Assembly (NCBI RefSeq): GCF_008000895.1
Contig: NZ_CP042823.1
Coordinates: 2,359,001 to 2,423,000, forward strand
DNA: 64,000 nt
Source: Methylobacterium sp. WL1
GTDB taxonomy: Bacteria; Pseudomonadota; Alphaproteobacteria; Rhizobiales; Beijerinckiaceae
Direction of reading: 5' to 3'
Part shown: positions 33,241 to 40,746 of the stretch, in pieces
Layout of the letters: each line of letters begins with the position of its first letter
How positions within the stretch are numbered: position 1 is the stretch's first letter
Position numbers and translations under genes: made by a program
The notes under the pieces: generated by a model
Seen by the model: the letters and a program-made list of their open reading frames with translations, nothing else
What the model was told of the DNA's origin: nothing
Databases searched by the model: none

Positions 33241-33896
33241 GCCGCCTCCAGGTAGGGTTCGAACGCCGCCACCGTGACGATCCCGCCCGGGTCGCCGCTC
33301 TCGCCCCACAATTCCCGGGCCGTGAAGCTGACGGTGTACAGCCAAGTCGGGTTCTCGCCCGCGCCGTAGGCGTTGGTATCGGGATACACGAAGGCGCCGT
33401 CGATGCGCTCGATCCGGCCCCGCCGCCCGCGGACGTAGCGCGGCAGGCGCGTATGCCCGGTCGGATGGATGTTCCGGGCCAGGACGGCGTCGCCGACCGT
33501 GAAGCGGGCGGGCGCGGCGGGGTCGCGGCTGCTCGGGAAGCCGGCCCGGAAGCGGGCCTCCAGCCCGTCCCGGGCGAGCACCCGTGCCACCGGCCTGGCC
33601 GGCGCGGAGGCCCGGCCCGCTGTGATTTCCTCCGGCGTGGCGAGGCCCGTGGCGGCGATCTGCTTCTCCAGGGCCGCCAGCCAGATCTCATAGTAGCTCG
33701 ACGCGAGATAGTGCGCCGGCGGCAGCGACTCGCGGTTGGCACGGCTGCCGTCGAGGTTCCAGGCGCCGGTGTAGCCCATGGCCATCGCCATCGCGAAGAC
33801 GCGGCGCTCCCATGCGGCGTGAAACACCGGCTCGTCTAGCTCGGGCACCACCGGCCCGAAGCCGTGCGCGCCGCCGAGGTCCTGGGCGCCGTTCAT
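33237..33896 (-). CDS. nthB: Nitrile hydratase, beta subunit
   Basis: A 219-residue subunit beginning [16 protein letters not shown], the standard NHase beta N-terminus. The middle has the helical [23 protein letters not shown] region, and the C-terminal half is an SH3-like barrel ([38 protein letters not shown]). It pairs with the alpha subunit to form the active site at their interface. Start and stop overlap its neighbours by 4 bases each, so the three genes are coupled. Confidence 0.93.
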   Translation of the reverse strand: MNGAQDLGGAHGFGPVVPELDEPVFHAAWERRVFAMAMAMGYTGAWNLDGSRANRESLPPAHYLASSYYEIWLAALEKQIAATGLATPEEITAGRASAPARPVARVLARDGLEARFRAGFPSSRDPAAPARFTVGDAVLARNIHPTGHTRLPRYVRGRRGRIERIDGAFVYPDTNAYGAGENPTWLYTVSFTARELWGESGDPGGIVTVAAFEPYLEAA

Positions 33897-34546
33897 AGGG
33901 GCATCTCCGCTGGAAGCAGCCCGGGCAGGCCCGTGCCGATCATCGCATCGCGGGTGACGAGGGCGGCGAGAGCCTCCTCGGAAAGGCCCTCGGTGTCGGC
34001 AGGGCGCATCGGCAGGACCATGTAGCGGGTCTCTGCGGTGGAATCCCAAACGGTGATCCGCGTGGTCTCGGGAATGGTGACGCCGAACTCGGCCAGCACG
34101 CCGCGCGGATCGATCACCGCCCGCGCTCGATAGGGCGGCGCCTTGTACCAGACCGGCGGCAGGCCCAGCACCGGCCACGGATAGCAGGAGCAGAGCGTGC
34201 ACACGACGAGGTTGTGGGTCTCGGGGGTGTTGGCCACCACCACCATGTGCTCGCCGCCACGACCGCCGATACCAAGCTCGGCGATCGTCGGGGTGGCGTC
34301 GGCCAGCAGCCGGGCGCGATAATCGGGATCGACCCAGGCCCGGGCCACCACCCGTGCTCCCGCGTGGGGCCCGACCTTCGTCTCGTAGAGCTCGACCAGG
34401 GCGTCGAGGGCGGCGGGCTCGATGTAGCCCTTCTCGGTCAGCAGGGACTCGAGGGCGCGGACTCGCGCCTCGAGCGGCGACAGCTCGCTGCCGTGCGGAT
34501 GTTCATGGTCGTGGGCGTGGTGGTGGTCGTGGTCGTCCTGGCTCAT
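33893..34546 (-). CDS. nthA: Nitrile hydratase, alpha subunit, cobalt type
   Basis: A 217-residue metal-binding subunit. The site VCTLCSC has Cys116, Cys119, Ser120 and Cys121; Thr between the first two Cys marks cobalt enzymes (iron enzymes have Ser). The following [15 protein letters not shown] is standard. The enzyme hydrates nitriles to amides. Its first 20 residues, [19 protein letters not shown], are strongly His/Asp-rich, a non-family extension that may collect metal. MSQDD was chosen as start because an AGGAGAGCGGG-like site (complement of CCCGCTCTCCT) precedes it. It is the first gene of the operon. Confidence 0.94.
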   Translation of the reverse strand: MSQDDHDHHHAHDHEHPHGSELSPLEARVRALESLLTEKGYIEPAALDALVELYETKVGPHAGARVVARAWVDPDYRARLLADATPTIAELGIGGRGGEHMVVVANTPETHNLVVCTLCSCYPWPVLGLPPVWYKAPPYRARAVIDPRGVLAEFGVTIPETTRITVWDSTAETRYMVLPMRPADTEGLSEEALAALVTRDAMIGTGLPGLLPAEMPL

Positions 34547-34746
34547 CCCGCTCTCCTGGCGACCCGCATTCTGCATCGTTGCGCGCCCGGCCGCCACAGG
34601 GAGGGTGCGACGACCGTCTTCGGCATTCAGCAAGTCTGCGTAAATTTCCCGATGCTGTCGGGAGCGTTTGGTAACGGTTCAGGATTGCCGAGATACCGGG
34701 TTAGAGTCATTCCAGTATACCAAGTCTTCGACCGCAGGGAACGCGC

Positions 34747-35436
34747 ATGATCGATGATGGATCGAACCCCTCGGGCAGCACCCCGCCTCGATACGCAACG
34801 ATCCTCGGCCAGCATCTCGCCTTGCCGATCCGGGACTATTTCCAGGTCGTCGAGCAGGAGCCGCTGCCACCCCAGCTCGCCGTTCTGATGGAGCGCTTCG
34901 AGGCGGCCGTGGCGGCGCACGGCCAGGTCGTGGCGTTCGATTTCCGCAGCGACATCATCAAGGCGCTTCCCGCGCTGCGCACGTTCGCGCTGTCGCTGGT
35001 CGGCGACGTCAGCCGGGCCGACGACCTCGTGCAGGAGACCTTCGTGAAGGCCTGGGCCAACCAGGCCCGGTTCCGGCCCGGGACGAACTTCACCGCCTGG
35101 CTGTTCACGATCCTGCGCAACCAGTTCTACTCGGAGCTGCGCAAGAACCGGCGCGAGGTCGAGGACGTGGACGGCACCCACGCGAGCCAGATGACCAGCC
35201 TGTCCGACCAGGAGGATGCCAGCACTCTCAAGGTCGTCTGGAAGCAGCTCGGGACCCTCCCGGCGGCGCAGCGGCAGGCGCTACTCTTGGTCGGCGCCGA
35301 GGGCCACACCTACGAGGAGGCCGCGAGCAAGCTCGGTTGCCAGGTCGGCACCGTGAAGAGCCGCGTCAGCCGGGCGCGGTCGTCTCTGCTCGATACACTC
35401 GGCGTCGTGGTGTCGGGCCAGGCGCCGGCTGCCTGA
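34747..35436 (+). CDS. EcfG-type sigma factor with fused NepR-like N-terminal segment
   Basis: A 229-residue protein. Residues about 19-54 (ILGQHLALPIRDYFQVVEQEP, then PPQLAVLMERFE) follow the NepR anti-sigma pattern, in which a helix, an EP-(I/V/L)-P turn and a second helix clamp EcfG. Residues 75-138 are sigma region 2 (DDLVQETFVKAWANQ), and 168-217 are region 4 (YEEAASKLGCQVGTVKSRV). In the general stress response of this order PhyR, NepR and EcfG are separate proteins; here sigma and inhibitor look joined. AGGGA lies 8 bases before the ATG, supporting the long form. It is divergent from the nitrile hydratase operon. Confidence 0.82.
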   Translation: MIDDGSNPSGSTPPRYATILGQHLALPIRDYFQVVEQEPLPPQLAVLMERFEAAVAAHGQVVAFDFRSDIIKALPALRTFALSLVGDVSRADDLVQETFVKAWANQARFRPGTNFTAWLFTILRNQFYSELRKNRREVEDVDGTHASQMTSLSDQEDASTLKVVWKQLGTLPAAQRQALLLVGAEGHTYEEAASKLGCQVGTVKSRVSRARSSLLDTLGVVVSGQAPAA

Positions 35437-35995
35437 GCGCGCGGGTTCGCTCCGCTCGAGGGGCCGTATCGCGAAGGGCCGTGTCACCATCCGCGCCGAC
35501 CAAGCGGCGACCCGCCCGGAATGGGCCTGGGTGCTCAGGTCAACGCCAAATTTCATCGTACAGGATCGTTGCGGTTCCATTATCGGGAGCCGCAGATGGC
35601 TCCGACATCCCAGGACGACGACGGACCAGCGCAGGGGCGGTGGAAGCACCCCGCGCGTGCTGCGCTTTCCGCCTGCTTCCTCGCCTTCGCTTGCGTGGCG
35701 GCGACGTGGTGGCTCGGTCTCCTCGCAGAGGGTCCGGCACGCGTGGCCGGCTGTCTATGTATCGTCGGTGAGATCGGTTTTCTGCACGTGCGGCTCCAGC
35801 CGCAGATCCCGACCGTCAGATCGCTTGCGGCCCGGATCGGAGGGACTTGGGGTTGCCTCGATAGATCGTGCGCGGCGCCGCTTGGTGCTGCATCGTCAGT
35901 TCAGCGCGGTGCGGCCGCGCTGCCCTCACGCTGTCCTGCCGCATCGCGCTCCGCCGCGGAGCCGGAGAGCGATGCGGTGCCGATCGTTCGTGGCC
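35437..35995. other. 559-base region with one doubtful frame
   Basis: A plus-strand frame from ATG 35596 reads MAPTSQDDDGPAQGRWKHPA and then two hydrophobic stretches (AALSACFLAFACVAATWWLGLL; VAGCLCIVGEIGFL), which could be a small membrane protein. Past about 35830 it becomes Arg/Ser/Ala-rich noise and runs to 36123, overlapping the amidase by 128 bases. The first 80 codons may be a real gene whose end is frameshifted. I cannot confirm it. Confidence 0.35.
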
Positions 35996-37396
35996 TCACA
36001 CCGGCGGACGGCGCAGGTGCCAGTCGGTCGCCCGCTGATAGGCTTGGCCGATCCGTAGCGCCGTCGCCTCGTCGTAACCCCGGCAGACGATCTGCAGCGA
36101 GAGCGGCAGACCGGCGGCGGTGAAGCCGTCGGGCAGCGCCAGGGCGCAGAGGTCGAGGAGGTTGCCGAAGCGGGTGAACCGGGACGGCAGGTGCGCCTCG
36201 TCGACCTCGGCAAGGGCTACGGCGGCGCATTCCGTCGTCGGCGTCAGCAGGGCATCGATCCCGTCGAGGGCGGCGGCGTAGGCGTGCTTCATCGCGGCCC
36301 GGCGCTGGAGCGTGCTGAGATACTCCTGGGCCGTAACCTTCGCGCCGGCCAGGATCCGGGCCCGCACGGCGTCGCCAAGCTGCGAGGCCGGGTCTTCCGC
36401 GAGGGCGCCGTTGACGAAATAAGCCTCGGCGTTGGTGATGCCGCTCATGGCGACGCATTCGCTGAACCGGAACGGCAGGACGACGTCGACGATCTCGGCC
36501 CCCTGCCGAGCCAGCAGATCGAGGGCCGCATCGTAGGCCTGCAGCATGTCGGGGGCGACACCGTCCCGCTCGGCGTCCGGCATGCGCCCGAGCCGAAGGC
36601 CGCGCACGCCGCGGTTCAGGATCGACCAGGGCGCGTCCGGGGCGATCCCCCGGGTCGTGGGATCGAGCGGGTCGGGACCCGAGATGGCTTCGTAGAGGAG
36701 CGCGGTGTCCTCGACGGTGCGGGCGAGCGGGCCCGGCGTGTCCAGCGTGGTCGACAGCGGCACGATCCCCCAGGTCGAGACGCGTCCAACCGTGACCTTC
36801 AGGCCCGTGAGCCCGCAGAAGGAGGCGGGCAGGCGCACCGATCCGCCCGTGTCTGTGCCGATGCCCCAGGGCGCCATCCTGGCCGCCACCGCGACGCCGG
36901 TACCGCTGCTCGACCCGCCGGGGGTGCGCGGCGTCTCGAGATCCCAGGGGTTCCAGGGGGTGCCGAGATGCTGGTTGGTGCCCCAGCCGCCATAGGCGAA
37001 CTCCACCGTGTGGGTCTTGCCCAGCACGATCATGCCCTGTGCGATCAGTCGGCGGGCGATGGTCGCGGTGCGCTCGGCCCGGCGCGCCCGGTGGGCGGCC
37101 GAGCCGCCCATGGTGATCCGGCCCTCAAGGTCGATCAAATCCTTGAGCACCACCGGCACGCCGTGGAGCGGTCCAACCGCGTGGCCCGACCGGATCGCCC
37201 GTTCGGCGCCCTCGGCAGCCAGGCGTGCATCGGCGGCGAACACCTCCGTGAAGGCCTGAAGTTTGGGCTCCATTTGCTCGATCTGGCCGAGCAGCGCATC
37301 GACCGCGTCGACCGGGGACAAGGACTTCGAACTGATGGCCCGGGCGAGTTCGGCCGCGGACGCATCGACGGGATTCAGATCTGCCATCGGGATCAC
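35996..37396 (-). CDS. Amidase-signature hydrolase
   Basis: A 466-residue amidase. The Ser-cisSer-Lys triad is complete: Lys85 (VVLKDLID), cis-Ser162 (TPGGSSSGTG) and nucleophile Ser186 (GTDTGGSVRLP). It hydrolyses carboxamides to acids. A GTG at 37396 overlaps the stop of the binding-protein gene (GTGA), giving a two-gene operon; an ATG three codons later (MADLNPVD) is an equally plausible start. No signal peptide, so it is cytoplasmic. With a peptide-type binding protein upstream, it probably acts on an imported amide, but a nitrile-derived amide from the nearby hydratase is possible. Confidence 0.92.
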   Translation of the reverse strand: MIPMADLNPVDASAAELARAISSKSLSPVDAVDALLGQIEQMEPKLQAFTEVFAADARLAAEGAERAIRSGHAVGPLHGVPVVLKDLIDLEGRITMGGSAAHRARRAERTATIARRLIAQGMIVLGKTHTVEFAYGGWGTNQHLGTPWNPWDLETPRTPGGSSSGTGVAVAARMAPWGIGTDTGGSVRLPASFCGLTGLKVTVGRVSTWGIVPLSTTLDTPGPLARTVEDTALLYEAISGPDPLDPTTRGIAPDAPWSILNRGVRGLRLGRMPDAERDGVAPDMLQAYDAALDLLARQGAEIVDVVLPFRFSECVAMSGITNAEAYFVNGALAEDPASQLGDAVRARILAGAKVTAQEYLSTLQRRAAMKHAYAAALDGIDALLTPTTECAAVALAEVDEAHLPSRFTRFGNLLDLCALALPDGFTAAGLPLSLQIVCRGYDEATALRIGQAYQRATDWHLRRPPV

Positions 37397-38994
37397 TGCA
37401 CGCTGACGAGGGTGAGGTCGACGAACCAGGATTGCGGGGAGACGAAGCCGTGAATCTTCTTCGACATCCCGCGTGGGTTGAGGTCATGCACGATGAACAG
37501 CCAGGGCGGGTTGTCCACCAGCCGTTCGTGGGCGAGCGCCGTCTGCGCATCGATCACCTTCGCGTCGTCGGTCTCGGCGAGCGCCTTCAGGGCGGCGTCG
37601 AACGCATCGTCCTTCCAGTTCGGGAAGTTGAAGCCGCCGGGCGGGAACCGGTCGCCCGCGAAGTAGCGCGCCATCACGCTGGGGTCGGACGAGGGAGAGG
37701 AGACGTTGAGGGCCATCGAGCCCTGCAGGCTCGGGGCGTCCGGCAGAGCCCGGCTCGAATTCAGCAGCACCTGCCACTCGACCACGTTGAAGCTCAGCTC
37801 GACGTTGCAGGCCTGCTTCAGGTTCTCCTGAAGGTACTCGTTCATCGGCATCGGCAGCATCTGGCCGGAGCCCGAGGACGAGATCATCACCTTGAGGCTG
37901 AGCGGCTTCTTCTCCGAGTACCCCGCCTCGGCCAGCAGCGCCTTGCCCTTGGCGGCGTCGAACCCGTAGCGGTTCTTCGGCGCGCCGAAATTCGGGTCCT
38001 TGTCGTTGAGCCAGCCCGAGGCCGGCTCGGCCGTGCCGTTGAGCAGCTCGACGATGGCGGCCCGGTCGACGCAGTAGTTCAGCGCCTGGCGGACGCGCAC
38101 GTCCTTCAGCGGGCTGTCTTTGGCGCCGATGTTGAAGATGTACGGCCAGACATGCGGGTAGGAGCCCGTAGTAATGGCGAAGCCCGCCTGCTTCAGGGAC
38201 GGGATCGCATCGGGCGCCGGCACCTCGATCCAGTCGACCTGCCCCGACCGCAGGGCGGCGACCCGGGCATTCGCCTCGGGGATGGGCATCAGCCGGACCT
38301 TGTCGACCTTGGCCATCCGGTTCTGATCCCAGTAACCGTCGAACTTGGCCAGATCGACCGATTCCCGCGGGGCTACGCGGGTGATCTTGAACGGGCCGGT
38401 GCCGGCCGCCGGCAGCGCCGCGACCTTGGCCCAGTCGCGGCCCGCCTTCTCGAACGATTGGGGCGAGGTGAACAGCAGGTAGACGACCATGTCGGGGAAG
38501 TACGACGCGACCTGCGTGGTCGTGATCTGCACGGTGGACTCGTCGATCTTCTTGTAGGTCCCGACCAGGGGCGCCCGGGCCCGGGAGATGCCGGCCCCCT
38601 GCGGCTCGAATTGCGGACTGTCGTTCTTGAAGTAGCGGTCGAGGTTCCAGACCACCGCGTCGGCATTGAACGGGGTGCCGTCATGGAAGCTGACGCCCTG
38701 TCGCAGGTGGAAGGTCCAGATCGTCTTGTCGTTGGGATCCTGCTCCCAGCGCTCGGCCAGAGCCGGGATGATGCCGGCGAGTTTGTCGGTGCTCTTCAGG
38801 TCCCATTGCACCAAACCCTCGAAGATCGGGTAGCCGAGGAAGCGCATGCCCTCGAAGCCGTTGTTGGGCATCCCGGTGGCCGTGGGGATGTCGGAGGCCG
38901 TCATGGCGATGCGCAGCACGCTCTCGGCCCGGGCCGCAGGGACCAGGGCGAAGGAACCAGCCAGGGAGGCGGCAATCAGGCGGCGAAGTTTCAT
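37393..38994 (-). CDS. ABC transporter solute-binding protein, peptide/nickel family 5
   Basis: A 533-residue periplasmic protein. Residues 1-23 (MKLRRLIAASLAGSFALVPA, then ARAE) are a signal peptide. The mature part shows family-5 blocks: LVQWDLKSTDKLAGIIPALAERWEQ, FHLRQGVSFHDGTPFNADAVVWNLDR, VRQALNYCVDRAAIVELLNGTAEPA. Such proteins bind di/oligopeptides, opines or related compounds. No permease or ATPase genes lie nearby, so it must use a transporter encoded elsewhere. It is the first gene of a two-gene operon with the amidase and is divergent from the ThDP-enzyme operon, 183 bases away. Confidence 0.92.
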   Translation of the reverse strand: MKLRRLIAASLAGSFALVPAARAESVLRIAMTASDIPTATGMPNNGFEGMRFLGYPIFEGLVQWDLKSTDKLAGIIPALAERWEQDPNDKTIWTFHLRQGVSFHDGTPFNADAVVWNLDRYFKNDSPQFEPQGAGISRARAPLVGTYKKIDESTVQITTTQVASYFPDMVVYLLFTSPQSFEKAGRDWAKVAALPAAGTGPFKITRVAPRESVDLAKFDGYWDQNRMAKVDKVRLMPIPEANARVAALRSGQVDWIEVPAPDAIPSLKQAGFAITTGSYPHVWPYIFNIGAKDSPLKDVRVRQALNYCVDRAAIVELLNGTAEPASGWLNDKDPNFGAPKNRYGFDAAKGKALLAEAGYSEKKPLSLKVMISSSGSGQMLPMPMNEYLQENLKQACNVELSFNVVEWQVLLNSSRALPDAPSLQGSMALNVSSPSSDPSVMARYFAGDRFPPGGFNFPNWKDDAFDAALKALAETDDAKVIDAQTALAHERLVDNPPWLFIVHDLNPRGMSKKIHGFVSPQSWFVDLTLVSVQ

Positions 38995-39177
38995 CGGATC
39001 CCGTTCGTCGAAGTTGCGGGACGCCAGCGGCAAATCTTGCGCCAGATCGTGCGATAGTCCAGGCGCCCGATGACCGGGCAACGCGCGTTTCGGCTCTTGC
39101 GCTCGGCACGGGCTGCGCCACGATAATAAAGAATGCGATTCGCCGGACGCTCGAGCCGGACCGGAAGGGAGCTGCCC

Positions 39178-40746
39178 GTGAGTGATGGGACGCCAACCAC
39201 GATGAACGGGGCCGAGAGCCTGGTTCGGACCCTCGTCGCCGGCGGGGTCGAGGTCTGCTTCACCAATCCCGGCACGTCCGAGATGCATTTTGTGGCGGCG
39301 CTCGACCGGGTCGAGGGCATGCGCTGCGTGCTGTTCCTGTTCGAGGGCGGGGCCACCGGCGCCGCGGACGGCTATGCCCGCATGACCGACAAGCCGGCCT
39401 CGACCCTGCTGCATCTCGGGCCGGGTCTCGCCAACGGGCTGGCCAACCTGCACAACGCCAAGAAGGCGCGCACCCCCGTCGTCAACATCGTCGGCGAGCA
39501 CGCCACCTACCACCGCGAGTACAACGCGCCGCTGACCTCGGACATCGAGGGGCTGGCCCGGCCGATGTCGTCCTGGGTTCACACCGGCATGAGCGCGGCC
39601 GAGATCGGCGCGGACGGCGCCGCCGCCATCGCTGCCGCCCGAACCGCGCCGGGGCAGGTCGCGACCCTGGTCCTACCGGCCAACACCGCGTGGGACCCCG
39701 GGACCGGTATCGCGCCTGTGCCGGCGATCCCCGAGCCGGCCAAGGCCGAGGAGGCCGCGATCGCGGCCGCCGTCGCCGTGCTCTCCAGCGGCGAACCGGT
39801 GCTCCTGCATCTCGGCGACCGGGCGGTGCGAGGCGAGGGCCGGGTCATCGCCGACCGGATCGCCCGCAAGACCGGCGCGACGCTGATGGCGATGACCTCG
39901 AACGCCCGGATCGACCGGGGCGCCGGCACCGTACCGATCGAGCGCCTGCCCTACCCGATCGATCAGGCGATCGAGGCCCTCAAGGGCTTCCGCCACATCA
40001 TCCTGATCGGCGCTACCCAGCCGGTCGGCTTCTTCGCCTATCCGGGCAAGCCGAGCCTTCTCGCGCCGGAGGGAGCCTCGACCATCACCCTCGCCGCCCC
40101 CGAGGAGGACCAGATCGACGCACTGGAGCGGCTGGCCGAGGCGGTGGAAGCCCCGCCGGCCGCGCCTGTCGCCGTGAACCCGCGTCCGAAGCTTCCCACC
40201 TCCGGACCCCTCGACCAGGACACGATCGGCCAGGTCCTGGGCGCGCTGATCCCGGAGGGCGCGGTGATCTGCGACGAGTCGATCACCACGGGCCGCAACT
40301 TCTTCGCCCTGACCCGGGATGCGGCGCCGCATTCCTGGCTGCAGCTCAGCGGCGGATCGATCGGGCTGGGCATCCCGATGGCCACAGGGGCGGCGATCGC
40401 CTGCCCGGGCCGCAAGGTGATCAACCTCCAGGCCGACGGCAGCGGGCTCTACACCGTGCAGGCGCTCTGGACCCAGGCCCGCGAGCGGCTCGATGTCGTG
40501 ACTCTGGTCTGGTCGAACCGCTCATACGCGATCCTGCGGGCGGAACTCACCAATGTCGGCGCGCTCAATCCCGGCCCCAAGGCGATCGGCATGCTGAGCC
40601 TCGACGATCCGGCCCTGGATTGGGTCAGTCTCGCCAAGGGCTTCGGGGTGGAGGGCCGGCGGGTGGAAACGCTGGAGGACTTCATCGCGGCGTTCCAGCA
40701 CGCCCTGTCAAATCCCGGCCCGCATCTGATCGAAGTGGCTCTGTGA
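39178..40746 (+). CDS. ThDP-dependent enzyme, acetolactate synthase large-subunit-like
   Basis: A 522-residue ThDP enzyme. The N-terminal part has the catalytic-Glu block LFLFEGGATGAADGYARM, and the C-terminal ThDP-binding block reads ADGSGLYTVQALWTQ...WSNRSYAIL, where the usual GDG is ADG. Middle-domain text (EPVLLHLGDRAV) is present. Family members include acetolactate synthases and benzoylformate-type decarboxylases; the absence of an ilvN-like small subunit and the catabolic context favour a 2-oxoacid decarboxylase or ligase. GTG at 39178 is preferred for its AAGGGAG site; ATG 39133 is an alternative. Its stop overlaps the next start by GTGA. Confidence 0.85.
   Translation: MSDGTPTTMNGAESLVRTLVAGGVEVCFTNPGTSEMHFVAALDRVEGMRCVLFLFEGGATGAADGYARMTDKPASTLLHLGPGLANGLANLHNAKKARTPVVNIVGEHATYHREYNAPLTSDIEGLARPMSSWVHTGMSAAEIGADGAAAIAAARTAPGQVATLVLPANTAWDPGTGIAPVPAIPEPAKAEEAAIAAAVAVLSSGEPVLLHLGDRAVRGEGRVIADRIARKTGATLMAMTSNARIDRGAGTVPIERLPYPIDQAIEALKGFRHIILIGATQPVGFFAYPGKPSLLAPEGASTITLAAPEEDQIDALERLAEAVEAPPAAPVAVNPRPKLPTSGPLDQDTIGQVLGALIPEGAVICDESITTGRNFFALTRDAAPHSWLQLSGGSIGLGIPMATGAAIACPGRKVINLQADGSGLYTVQALWTQARERLDVVTLVWSNRSYAILRAELTNVGALNPGPKAIGMLSLDDPALDWVSLAKGFGVEGRRVETLEDFIAAFQHALSNPGPHLIEVAL

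Noticed and set aside
35596..36123. Plus-strand membrane-protein-like frame
   Set aside because: The first part is plausible, but it continues as noise into the amidase gene. Kept only as a note, not a CDS.
39690..40742. Extension of the acylase frame through the ThDP gene
   Set aside because: The extra 350 codons are Arg/Pro-rich and overlap a well-supported gene; the GTGA junction at 40743 marks the real start.
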